In this document: piece after piece, positions 15,995 through 23,470 of the stretch
How the letters are laid out: each line of letters starts with the position of its first letter
Numbering within the stretch: position 1 is the first letter of the stretch
Assembly (NCBI GenBank): GCA_023390815.1
Contig: JAEWCC010000052.1
Coordinates: 1 to 39,529 of the forward strand
Length of the DNA: 39,529 nucleotides
Reading direction: 5' to 3'
DNA from: Bacillota bacterium
Lineage (GTDB): Bacteria; Bacillota; Clostridia; Christensenellales; SZUA-584
Translations under genes and position numbers: made by a program
Notes under the pieces: generated by a model
Databases searched by the model: none
Told to the model about the DNA's origin: nothing
Seen by the model: the letters and a program-made list of their open reading frames with translations, nothing else

Positions 15995-16645
15995 TCAGCC
16001 GGCACCCTCGTAGGTGATGTCGAAAACATCCTGCGGCGTGTATTCCCCGGAGAGCAGCTTTTGAATGCGCGCAACCCGTGTATCGTTTTCTGCGGAGTGA
16101 TCCTTGGGATTTAAGCCTGCGGGGTCGATGAGGCAGGCGACGAGTGATATGAATTCGCGCTCGCTGAGTTCCGGTACGGTTTTGCCGAAGTAAAACTGCG
16201 CCGCGTCATGAAGACCGTAAACGCCATTGCCAAAGCACATGAGGTTGATGTAGAGTTCGAGCTGCGTCTGCTTGCTGACGAGCGGGTTGAGCGCAAGCCA
16301 TGCGCACAGCGTCTGCTTGATCTTCTGAATGCCCTGCTGAAAATCCGAAAAGTAAAACTTCTTGGCAAGCCCTTGCGTAATCGTAGTCCACCCCGCGCCG
16401 GGTGTGGAAAAATCTACGCCGTGGTGCCGGTAGAAGCCGGGATCCTCCACCGCCAGGAGGATATCGATCTGCCGCTGCGACAGTGTCTCCATTTCGGTTT
16501 CAATCCGCCCCGAAGCATACACTTCGCCCACGATGCGCGGTGTGTTTGCCCGGGCAATGATCACCTCCGCGGTGTAATAGACGATCACTGCGACGGCCAA
16601 AAGCAGCAGAATAATACCGACGACCCGCCTAACCCTGTGCTTCAT
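15995..16645 (-). CDS. mtgA: Monofunctional peptidoglycan glycosyltransferase (GT51)
   Basis: 216 residues with one N-terminal membrane helix (about 9-30) and a GT51 transglycosylase domain that polymerises lipid II. Motifs in order are LLAVEDPGFYRHHGVDF (catalytic Glu67), TTITQGLAKK, KQTQLELYINLMCFGNGVYG and LHDAAQFYFGK. No transpeptidase domain follows, so it is the MtgA/Sgt type. I place the start at 16645 because GGAGGCACAAAAA lies just before that ATG; the upstream ATG at 16660 contains the ribosome binding site itself. It overlaps the TetR gene by 17 bases and is translationally coupled to it. Confidence 0.88.
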   Translation of the reverse strand: MKHRVRRVVGIILLLLAVAVIVYYTAEVIIARANTPRIVGEVYASGRIETEMETLSQRQIDILLAVEDPGFYRHHGVDFSTPGAGWTTITQGLAKKFYFSDFQQGIQKIKQTLCAWLALNPLVSKQTQLELYINLMCFGNGVYGLHDAAQFYFGKTVPELSEREFISLVACLIDPAGLNPKDHSAENDTRVARIQKLLSGEYTPQDVFDITYEGAG

Positions 16646-17222
16646 TTTTTGTGCCTCCATTCGGTTTTTTCAGCACGCTGCCAACGAGCGCCTGCACAAA
16701 ACGCTCTGTCTCCTGCATGTCACAAAGGTCTATATCCGCATACCGGAAAAATTCCTCACGATTAAAAAACGCCATTGCCACGGTGGCGCTAAGCTGCAGG
16801 GATTTGAGCTTCAATTCAAGTGGGCTTAGACCATCCCCGTAATGCAGGCTGATGAATTTGAGCATGTGCCGCTCCGCAGAGAATGTCCGGCGCGTCAGCT
16901 TGTGCCGCAGCGCGAGACGGCCGGTTTCACCGAACTGCAGCAGTAAGCGCAGCATCCCGAAAATCTGCCGGACCAGTGCGGTTTCAGGGTCTGCGGGCTC
17001 GTTTACTGCGCGGTACCCTTCGGCTGCGCTGCGAAAGCACGCCAGCACCGCCTGGGCGAGCAGGTCATCCCGCGATTCATAATGGTAGTTGATGCTGCCG
17101 AGGCCGACGCCCGCCCTCCGTGCGATGTCGCGGCTCGAAACGGCTCCGATCTCCTTTTCCGCAATTAACTCCTGTGCGGCGTGCAGTATTCTTTTCCGTA
17201 TCGTCATTTGCTCTTCCGGCAT
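16629..17222 (-). CDS. TetR/AcrR-family transcription regulator
   Basis: 197 residues. The N-terminal helix-turn-helix RILHAAQELIAEKEIGAVSS then RDIARRAGVGLGSINYHYES is typical of TetR repressors; the rest is a helical ligand-binding domain of unknown effector. GGGAGGGCGT precedes the ATG. A perfect inverted repeat lies 18 bases upstream, so it is probably autoregulated. It is the first gene of a two-gene operon with the glycosyltransferase, which it likely controls. Confidence 0.9.
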   Translation of the reverse strand: MPEEQMTIRKRILHAAQELIAEKEIGAVSSRDIARRAGVGLGSINYHYESRDDLLAQAVLACFRSAAEGYRAVNEPADPETALVRQIFGMLRLLLQFGETGRLALRHKLTRRTFSAERHMLKFISLHYGDGLSPLELKLKSLQLSATVAMAFFNREEFFRYADIDLCDMQETERFVQALVGSVLKKPNGGTKNEAQG

Positions 17223-17239
17223 ACGCCCTCCCGAACAGG

Positions 17240-17257
17240 TACTGAACCAGTTCAGTA
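17240..17257. promoter_or_regulatory. Probable TetR operator
   Basis: TACTGAACCAGTTCAGTA has two perfect 8-base half-sites separated by CA. It lies 18 bases before the TetR start codon, in the expected promoter region. Confidence 0.7.
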
Positions 17258-17445
17258 GCAGTATATCCGGAAAAGCGCGGGTTTATACCGCTTTGGCTTT
17301 GAACAAAAAACCAGCGAATAAGCAGACATCAGTAATGGTCCTGCCTGCTTTTGCGTCAAGCTCTCTTTGGTGGGAATTTCGATGCATGACGGCACAAATC
17401 AGCCCATATATATGATCATATACGGTCATGATATCGGAGGAAGCC

Positions 17446-18405
17446 ATGGAAAACGTACAAAGAGCCGTCATGCTTTTAAAACCGGACGCACATGTGATGG
17501 GGCAATGGGACAGCGGCGCGACGCTCAAGCTGCAGACCGCTCCGGGCGGCATCGTACTTTCGCTCAGGATTGACGGGCGCATTGGCGGGGGAGGTGTGCT
17601 GACGCTGTTTTTGCGGAACGACATACCTTACGCAGTGGGCGAGGTGAAAGGCCCGTCGATGCAAGCCAGAGCCGAGGGGATTCGCCTTGCCGATGTGGCG
17701 GGCGCGGCGTTAATTCAAGACAATCGTTTCGTGCTGAAATCACCCCTCCCGGATTGGCCTGCAATCATCGCGCAATACCGCTTTGCGCAAAAGCAGGTTG
17801 CTGCGCCGCGTGAAGGGATAGGCCCGCAGGCACCCGAGCATACCACAGAAACTCAGACTGAGGAAGCGGTACCGATTGAAATGGGGACGTTGCAGGAGGC
17901 AGAGGTAATACCGCCGCTAGAGGAGCAGCCCCTGCCATTGCAGGAGAACGTGTCGCCGATGCAAATGAATATGCCGCTGGAGGATATTATGCCGGAGCGC
18001 GACCCCGAGAGCAATCCGGAGCCGACAGCGACTGCGGATGTAGGCGATTATCCGCTGCAACGTATGCCTTACCGTGAACCGGATGAAGAATGCCCGGGCG
18101 GCGTACGGCAGTATCATGTCGATCCGTTCCCCGGTGAATTCCCGGGCAGCGAATGGGTTAAGATCTCTTACCCCGGTCCCGCAGGATGGTGGCACTACAT
18201 CTTTGGCCGTACGCGCGTGGAAGACGTCGATGCGGATGTTATCGGCGTACCAGGTGAATACAGCATGGCGCCGCCCGTATGGTTGGACGGGTTTTCTACC
18301 TGGGTACGTTGTACGTCCGGCGACGCACGCGGCTATTGGCTTATGTTTCAGGACGCACAGACAGGCCGGGTTCTGGATATAAGCCGATCTCGACGTGGCG
18401 GGTGA
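17446..18405 (+). CDS. Uncharacterised two-domain protein with Pro/Glu-rich linker
   Basis: 319 residues from the ATG at 17446, which has GGAGGAAGCC upstream. No signal peptide or membrane helix is evident. The N-terminal 115 residues look like a compact beta-rich domain (LQTAPGGIVLSLRIDGRIGG). Residues about 117-205 are a low-complexity Pro/Glu/Gln linker, and the C-terminal domain (about 206-319) contains YHVDPFPGEFPGSEWVKISY, WWHYIFGRT and GYWLMFQDAQTGRVLDI. I do not recognise a named family; resemblance to clostridial proteins of unknown function is only an impression. Its last 65 bases overlap the convergent veg gene. Confidence 0.7.
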   Translation: MENVQRAVMLLKPDAHVMGQWDSGATLKLQTAPGGIVLSLRIDGRIGGGGVLTLFLRNDIPYAVGEVKGPSMQARAEGIRLADVAGAALIQDNRFVLKSPLPDWPAIIAQYRFAQKQVAAPREGIGPQAPEHTTETQTEEAVPIEMGTLQEAEVIPPLEEQPLPLQENVSPMQMNMPLEDIMPERDPESNPEPTATADVGDYPLQRMPYREPDEECPGGVRQYHVDPFPGEFPGSEWVKISYPGPAGWWHYIFGRTRVEDVDADVIGVPGEYSMAPPVWLDGFSTWVRCTSGDARGYWLMFQDAQTGRVLDISRSRRGG

Positions 18406-18604
18406 GAACCTCCGAATAGGAGAAACAGTATCGCCGTCGGTAGCCGTGCTCCTTGACAAGCACCGTAAACACCTCCGGGTAAAGCCCCTCAAGGATGCCG
18501 TCGCGTTCATAGCCGCCGCGGCGACCGTTTCTTGCCCGCAGCATGACATGGGCGCCTCTGATTTCGCGCATTTCCGTTTTGATTTCTTCAAGGCTGTCGT
18601 GCAT
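18341..18604 (-). CDS. veg: Veg family protein
   Basis: 87 residues matching the Veg family of Firmicutes: an N-terminal helix with LEEIKTEM, then VMLRARNGRRGGYERDGILE, LYPEVFTV and FSYSEVLTRHVEI. In Bacillus subtilis Veg is highly expressed and linked to biofilm gene control. GGCGGAGATC precedes the ATG. The 3' end overlaps the convergent 319-residue gene by 65 bases, which is unusual. Confidence 0.88.
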   Translation of the reverse strand: MHDSLEEIKTEMREIRGAHVMLRARNGRRGGYERDGILEGLYPEVFTVLVKEHGYRRRYCFSYSEVLTRHVEIGLYPEPGLSVRPET

Positions 18605-18741
18605 GATCTCCGCCGCCTTTTTTATGATTTGATTTCATCATTCCCCAAAACATGAAAATTTAACCGGGGATGCCCATGCAAATAATTCGAATAGTCAGGC
18701 GCAACGGCGAATAGTTATGCAATTGTTATGCCAGCGTAAAA
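18605..18741. other. Gene-free stretch upstream of veg
   Basis: It presumably contains the veg promoter on the minus strand. I see no convincing -35/-10 pair and no open frame with a ribosome binding site. Confidence 0.4.
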
Positions 18742-18753
18742 TTAACCGGTTAA
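18742..18753. promoter_or_regulatory. 12-bp perfect palindrome
   Basis: TTAACCGGTTAA is a perfect palindrome 27 bases before the DnaA-box-like cluster. Its function is unknown. Confidence 0.35.
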
Positions 18754-18779
18754 CCCTCTTGCACCTCGCTTGCATAAAT

Positions 18780-18832
18780 TTATCCCCTCAAACTGCATAA
18801 AGTTATCCACGTTATCCACATTGTTTTCCACA
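18780..18832 (+). promoter_or_regulatory. Cluster of DnaA-box-like sites
   Basis: Four nonamers point the same way: TTATCCCCT (18780), TTATCCACG (18803), TTATCCACA (18812, a perfect consensus box) and TTTTCCACA (18824). A short GC block CGCGCG (18834-18839) and a strongly AT-rich stretch to about 18911 follow. No dnaA gene is present in the window. Confidence 0.6.
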
Positions 18833-18982
18833 ACGCGCGAAAAAACAAGATAATTGGACTAATAAAGAGATCGAAAAATCCTGCTGATCGGCAAAAATGT
18901 ATAAAAAAAATTTGGGCTGTGCGATTTGCTCTGGCCACGATTCTATAAATATGCGCGCCGTGTCTTTGCTCTTCGATTTATT

Positions 18983-19011
18983 TTGCGCCGGTTCCACAGA
19001 AATGGTATAAT
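18983..19011 (+). promoter_or_regulatory. Promoter of the 55-residue membrane protein gene
   Basis: TTGCGC (18983-18988), 17-base spacer, TATAAT (19006-19011), 30 bases before the start codon. Confidence 0.6.
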
Positions 19012-19041
19012 ATCCGGACAACAAGAACGGATGGGTAAACG

Positions 19042-19209
19042 ATGGACATCAGGGAAAAATGGCGGCAGACGCTGTATCGGATACGCAACCCTGAGCGTGA
19101 CGAACATGAGCGCGACTTCTTAAAGAATCTGGGCTTTAAGCGGATATTGTTTTTTCTGCCTTTTCTGATTGCGGCGATAATTTTCTGGTTGCTCTCGCTG
19201 AAGGGATGA
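19042..19209 (+). CDS. Small membrane protein (55 residues)
   Basis: 55 residues. A charged N-terminal part (MDIREKWRQTLYRIRNPERD, then EHERDFLKNLGFKR) is followed by one hydrophobic helix (RILFFLPFLIAAIIFWLLSL) and a short basic end. It has a good promoter upstream but only a weak ribosome binding site (GGATGGG). The composition is coherent for a single-span protein with a cytoplasmic N-terminus. I do not recognise it. It lies 63 bases before the DtxR-type regulator. Confidence 0.55.
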   Translation: MDIREKWRQTLYRIRNPERDEHERDFLKNLGFKRILFFLPFLIAAIIFWLLSLKG

Positions 19210-19272
19210 AGGGTTTCCTTTAAAGCCAATTTGTGCTATAATGCAGGGAATAAACTAGCGGGCGGTGGTTGG

Positions 19273-19650
19273 ATGGGATCGAGCGAATCGTTGGAAATGT
19301 ATCTGGAAGCGATCGTCGAACTGGACGCGCAGAGCGAGGCGGTTCGTTCGGTGGACATCGCACGCTATCTGGGCGTTAGTAAACCCAGCGTGAGCCGCGC
19401 GATGAACAACTTAAAGTCCGCTGGGCTCATCCTGCAGGAACCATACGGCCGCGTCACCCTCACGGAGGCGGGCCGAAAAAAGGCCGACCATATCCATGGC
19501 CTGCACCATATGATCACCGATTTTTTTATGGAAGCGCTGGGGCTCAGCGCGCAGACGGCGGAAGCCGACGCCTGCCGTATCGAGCATGTGATATCGCCTG
19601 AGACCGTAATGGCGATCAGCGAGTATCTGAAAAAGAAGCGGCAGCCTTAA
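19273..19650 (+). CDS. DtxR/MntR-family metal-dependent regulator (iron-type ligands)
   Basis: 125 residues from the ATG at 19273, with GGGCGGTGG upstream. It has a winged helix (VDIARYLGVSKPSVSRAMNN) and the dimerisation domain, without the C-terminal SH3-like domain. Met9 in SLEMYLEAI and Cys101, Glu104 and His105 in ACRIEHVIS align with the Met10, Cys102, Glu105 and His106 metal site of DtxR. MntR has Asp and Glu at the first two positions. This suggests Fe2+ rather than Mn2+ sensing, which is an inference from residues. A TATAAT with TTTCCT at 17 bases lies about 35 bases upstream. Confidence 0.85.
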   Translation: MGSSESLEMYLEAIVELDAQSEAVRSVDIARYLGVSKPSVSRAMNNLKSAGLILQEPYGRVTLTEAGRKKADHIHGLHHMITDFFMEALGLSAQTAEADACRIEHVISPETVMAISEYLKKKRQP

Positions 19651-19665
19651 GGCGCCGCTCCTGCG

Positions 19666-19821
19666 CTATTCGTACAGTTCGAGGCTCTGCTGGCAATCGC
19701 TGCAGTAACCGCTGTGTAAATCATAGCAATCCTGACACATATACGCATTGCATCCTTTACAATTCTGCATTGAACGCGACTCGTTCGTTTTTTTGCAGCA
19801 TGAGCAATTCATTTTTGACAC
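19666..19821 (-). CDS. Cys-rich small zinc-ribbon-like protein (51 residues)
   Basis: 51 residues from a GTG start preceded by AGGAGGG at about ten bases. It has four CxxC pairs (Cys6/9, 21/24, 29/32, 40/43) plus Cys8 and His36 in a compact chain: NCSCCKK, QNCKGCNAYMCQDCYDLHSG, YCSDC. This is the layout of a two-zinc cross-brace finger. The gene runs convergent to the DtxR-type regulator. Function is unknown. Confidence 0.7.
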   Translation of the reverse strand: MSKMNCSCCKKTNESRSMQNCKGCNAYMCQDCYDLHSGYCSDCQQSLELYE

Positions 19822-19956
19822 GGTAATATCACCCTCCTAGCATTGATGCGTTTATTATGCGCGTGATTTTTTGCTTTCATACGGGCAAAGTGTAATATCG
19901 GTTGAATGGTCCGCACATTTCGTGGTATAGTAACTCAAACGAGGAGGAGGATGACG

Positions 19957-20943
19957 ATGCTTCGCCATTTTTTGTATTACCGTTCGGACTCGCCGTGCCC
20001 GTGGCACAACCTCGCCGTCGAGGAGTATGTTCTGAACCATTTGCCGCCGCATACCTGCGTATTGTATCTTTATCAGAACGAAAACACCGTCGTGATCGGC
20101 AAGAACCAGAACGCCTGGAAAGAGTGCCGGCATCAGCAGCTCGCGGACGAGGGCGGCAAGCTTGCGCGCCGGATATCCGGCGGGGGCGCGGTATTCCACG
20201 ACATGGGGAATCTCAATTTCTCATTCATCGTAAGCCGCGAGGACTATGATTTAAACCGTCAGCTCAAAGTGATACTGGACGCGGTGAAATCCCTCGGCGT
20301 CAGCGCAGAGTTCTCGGGCCGCAACGATATCCTGTCCGAAGGCGCAAAGTTCTCGGGCAACGCGTTTTGTTTCCGAAAGGACAGCGCGTTTCACCACGGC
20401 ACGATCTTAATTGGCGCGGATATGAGCAAGCTCGCCCGCTATCTCACAGTTTCCAAGGACAAGATCGCCTCCAAAGGTGTGGAGTCGGTACGCGCGCGCG
20501 TATGCAACCTGCAGGAAAGAAATGCGGATATCGATGTGGATAAAGTCGCGGATGCGCTCAGGGTTAGCTTTGAAAAAGAATACGGCCCGGTCAGGCCGTT
20601 GGTGATCGATGATATAAAAGAGGTGGAAGCGATTGAAGCGCGTAACGCGACGTGGGAATGGAAGCTCGGTCAGTCGCCCAGCTTCGATATCGAAACCGGC
20701 ACGCGCTTTGCGTGGGGCAACGCCGAGTTTGCGTTTTCGCTTAAAAACGGCGTGATTACCCAGGCAAACGTCTTTTCCGACGCGATGGATGCGGACTACA
20801 TCGGCAGCCTGCCTGAAGCGCTTACAGGATGCACGTTTTCATCCGAAAGCCTCGCGGCGCGCATGCGCGCGCTTGACGGGACGGAGGAGCAGCGCAAAAT
20901 GGCGGAGGACATCGCTGCGTTCTTCATCGAGAAGGGCTATTAA
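19957..20943 (+). CDS. lplA: Lipoate-protein ligase A
   Basis: 328 residues. The lipoyltransferase domain has YRSDSPCPWHNLAVEEYVL, GKNQNAWKEC, the RRISGGGAVFHDMGNLNFSF signature and AKFSGNAF carrying the reactive-site lysine region; a C-terminal LplA domain (about 245-328) is present. It activates lipoate with ATP and attaches it to lipoyl-domain proteins. GAGGAGGAGG lies at 19941-19950, so the ATG at 19957 is better spaced than the one at 19951. It ends overlapping the convergent phospholipase-like gene by four bases. Confidence 0.9.
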   Translation: MLRHFLYYRSDSPCPWHNLAVEEYVLNHLPPHTCVLYLYQNENTVVIGKNQNAWKECRHQQLADEGGKLARRISGGGAVFHDMGNLNFSFIVSREDYDLNRQLKVILDAVKSLGVSAEFSGRNDILSEGAKFSGNAFCFRKDSAFHHGTILIGADMSKLARYLTVSKDKIASKGVESVRARVCNLQERNADIDVDKVADALRVSFEKEYGPVRPLVIDDIKEVEAIEARNATWEWKLGQSPSFDIETGTRFAWGNAEFAFSLKNGVITQANVFSDAMDADYIGSLPEALTGCTFSSESLAARMRALDGTEEQRKMAEDIAAFFIEKGY

Positions 20944-21776
20944 GCCTTAGCGCCGGAAAAGTCCGTGTCGCCAAACCATTCAGGCAAAGCGTTTTCGTCG
21001 CCCGAAATATAGCCCAGCGCGACGCGGATCATGTCGCATGCTTCGTCGATGCCCTTTTGGAGCATGCCCTGCATGCGCTCATATTCCTCGCGCGAGAACC
21101 ATTCCTCGCTGCGCCCTTCCGGATACGTCATCGCGCCTACGTCAAACCCGCTGAGGCCCCGGATAATACGAATGATGACCCTGTATAGCAAGTTAAGGTC
21201 CGCAAGCAGCAGCTTCACTTTCGCAAAGTGACGCTGCGCCCTGCGGATGATCTTTGCGCGGATATCCTTTCCGTATACCTCTTTGATGACAGCCTTGTAC
21301 CAGTGGCAGATGCCGCTGCCTACCTCGCCGTACATGATGTCCGAATAGACGTCGAACTGTTGGGGCTCAATGTCCCAGTGTTCCTTAACGGCATAACTGT
21401 CCCACATGAATTCGATGCGGTTGTGAAGGCTGGCATTTTTGCCTGCCTTGCCGTACACGAAAGGATGCGTATTTTTATCAATCGCGTAATGGGTAATGAA
21501 CCCGGTCACATACGCGATAAGCTCGTCCCGGTCTTCGTCGTGATATTGCTTCGCATAATTGAGCGCAGCTTCAAACAGCTCGCGGACGCTTTCTTTATGC
21601 ATGCGAAGGCCAAGGCGCATGCTCTTCCTGGGCGCGCGCCACGGCTGAAAATCGCGGAAGAACAGCATATCGGGCCCCTGGCACCCGAGAAAAAACGCCT
21701 TTTCGTCCTCCACTTTTCCGGAAAGCTTGTTTAAAACCTGTTCACCTGCCACTCTGTGCGTCAGATATGCCGGCAT
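20940..21776 (-). CDS. Zinc-dependent phospholipase C-like protein
   Basis: 278 residues of the zinc-dependent PLC/S1-P1 nuclease-like fold common in Clostridia. Conserved metal-ligand segments are visible: PAYLTHRVAGEQ, CQGPDMLFF, ITHYAIDKNTHPFVYG, HNRIEFMWDSY and GSGICHWYKAV. No signal peptide is seen, so it appears cytoplasmic, unlike secreted alpha-toxins. GGAGAGGTAAA precedes the ATG at 21776. It follows tag by one base, which suggests one transcript. Confidence 0.82.
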   Translation of the reverse strand: MPAYLTHRVAGEQVLNKLSGKVEDEKAFFLGCQGPDMLFFRDFQPWRAPRKSMRLGLRMHKESVRELFEAALNYAKQYHDEDRDELIAYVTGFITHYAIDKNTHPFVYGKAGKNASLHNRIEFMWDSYAVKEHWDIEPQQFDVYSDIMYGEVGSGICHWYKAVIKEVYGKDIRAKIIRRAQRHFAKVKLLLADLNLLYRVIIRIIRGLSGFDVGAMTYPEGRSEEWFSREEYERMQGMLQKGIDEACDMIRVALGYISGDENALPEWFGDTDFSGAKA

Positions 21777-21777
21777 T

Positions 21778-22281
21778 TTACCTCTCTCCCCCGAATTGGT
21801 CACATTGTTGTTCGTGTCCCTCTATTGCGCCCACACTTTGCAGAAACGCCTCGCAGATCACCGGTCCGGCGAATCTGTAGCCCCATTGCTTCAGGCTGCG
21901 CGAAAGCGTTTCTCCGCTGTCAAAACCATATACGTATGCTTTAAAACTGCCCGGCTCACAGAACAGCTTGTTCTGCAGCCGCGCGTTTTCGATCACCGCT
22001 TCAATCTTTCGCCGACACCGGATGATTTGCGCATCTGTCATCAGCAAATCCACATCGGCTGGCGACATGGCCGCCATGCGCACCGGATCGAAATCAAAAA
22101 AGCGCTGACGCAACGCTCCGCGCTTATAGAGCACCGTGCGCCATGACAAACCCGCCTGAAAACATTCCAGGCACAGCTTTTCGAACAGCTCGCGGTCGCT
22201 GTGCTTGATCCTGCCGTATTCGTCGTCATGGTATTGGCATAGCAGCGTATCGCTGCTATTTGCCCAGCTGCATCGTTGCAT
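21778..22281 (-). CDS. tag: DNA-3-methyladenine glycosylase I
   Basis: 167 residues. It begins MQRCSWANSS and has YHDDEYGRIKHSDRELFEKL, then CFQAGLSWRTVLYKRGALRQ, which are hallmarks of Tag. Zinc ligands expected from E. coli Tag are present: Cys4, the early His in YHDDEYG and the C-terminal GHEQQC pair. It removes 3-methyladenine from alkylated DNA. It is divergent from hisC and directly upstream of the PLC-like gene. Confidence 0.93.
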   Translation of the reverse strand: MQRCSWANSSDTLLCQYHDDEYGRIKHSDRELFEKLCLECFQAGLSWRTVLYKRGALRQRFFDFDPVRMAAMSPADVDLLMTDAQIIRCRRKIEAVIENARLQNKLFCEPGSFKAYVYGFDSGETLSRSLKQWGYRFAGPVICEAFLQSVGAIEGHEQQCDQFGGER

Positions 22282-22420
22282 GCATATATTGTAACATGCG
22301 TTGTGTTATGTTGTTGTTATTAAATTATGAATTTTATGATATGATAGAGGAGTAGTTTTTTCCACTGTTTTACCGCTATTTCTCAGGAAATACGGATGTG
22401 CAACTTATCGGGAGGCGCTT

Positions 22421-23470
22421 GTGCAAAACTTTTTAAGCAGCAGGGCGCGCGTTACCGCGCCATATACGGCGGGCGCGCAGCCGCAGAACTATGATATCAT
22501 CAAGCTCAATACAAACGAAAACCCCTATCCGCCTTCACCCGAGGCGGTTAAGGCCTACCAAAGCTTCGACGCTTCACGGCTTCGGCTTTACCCGCACCCG
22601 GAGGGCGGCGCGCTGCGCACTGCGGTGTCGGATTTAACCGGCCTGCCAGAGTCTTATGTTTTCTGCGGGAACGGCTCGGACGAGGTTTTGGGTTTTGCGT
22701 TCCTTGCGTTCTTCGACGGCGGGATCATTTTTCCCGACATCACGTACAGCTTTTATAAGGTGTGGGCGCAGCTGTACAATATCTCCTACACGCTGCTGCC
22801 TGTTCGGGAAGACTTTACGATACCGCCGGATCAAATGCGCGCGCAGGGCGGTGTTGTGCTAGCGAACCCCAACGCGCCTACCGGCATTGCGCTGCCGCTT
22901 AAGGATGTTGAAACCGTACTGAACAATAATCCCGATTGCGTGGTCATCGTGGACGAGGCGTACAGCGCCTTCGGTGCAGAGAGCGCAGACAGCCTCATTG
23001 CAAAGTATCCCAATCTGCTGGTTGTGCATACGATGAGCAAATCCCACGCGCTCGCGGGGCTGCGCGCGGCATATGCGCTGGGTCAGCCGCACCTCATTGA
23101 GGGGCTCACGCGCGTGAAGGACTGCTTTAACTCCTACCCGCTGGACGCGGCGGCACAGAACATGGCCGCGGCGGCGCTGCGCGATACGGCGTACTACGCC
23201 GAGATTACACAGCAGGTCATTGCCACGCGTGAGCGTACGGCGCAGCGCCTGCGCGAGCTTGGTTTCGACGTGCTGCCCTCTTCCACAAACTTTGTGTTCG
23301 TCACCAAAAAAGGCGCGGATGCGTCGCGCCTTAAGGCCTGGATGGAGGAAAGCCATATCTATGTACGTCACTTTGGCGTGCCGCGGATAGCGCAGTATCT
23401 GCGCATCACGATCGGCACCGACGAGCAGATGGATCGGGTTCTCGCGCGCGTCGCGGCGTTTCCGGGCTAA
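22421..23470 (+). CDS. hisC: Histidinol-phosphate aminotransferase-like enzyme
   Basis: 349 residues, a fold-type I PLP aminotransferase. It starts with GTG and GGGAGG six bases upstream. Features are NTNENPYPPSP at the substrate loop, GNGSDEVL, NPNAPTG, the VDEAYSAF aspartate and the PLP lysine Lys207 in SKSHALAGLR. The C-terminal RITIGTDEQMDRVL is typical of HisC. It stands apart from other his genes, so it may also act on aromatic keto acids. The 3' end overlaps the convergent phosphoglucomutase gene by four bases. Confidence 0.88.
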   Translation: MQNFLSSRARVTAPYTAGAQPQNYDIIKLNTNENPYPPSPEAVKAYQSFDASRLRLYPHPEGGALRTAVSDLTGLPESYVFCGNGSDEVLGFAFLAFFDGGIIFPDITYSFYKVWAQLYNISYTLLPVREDFTIPPDQMRAQGGVVLANPNAPTGIALPLKDVETVLNNNPDCVVIVDEAYSAFGAESADSLIAKYPNLLVVHTMSKSHALAGLRAAYALGQPHLIEGLTRVKDCFNSYPLDAAAQNMAAAALRDTAYYAEITQQVIATRERTAQRLRELGFDVLPSSTNFVFVTKKGADASRLKAWMEESHIYVRHFGVPRIAQYLRITIGTDEQMDRVLARVAAFPG

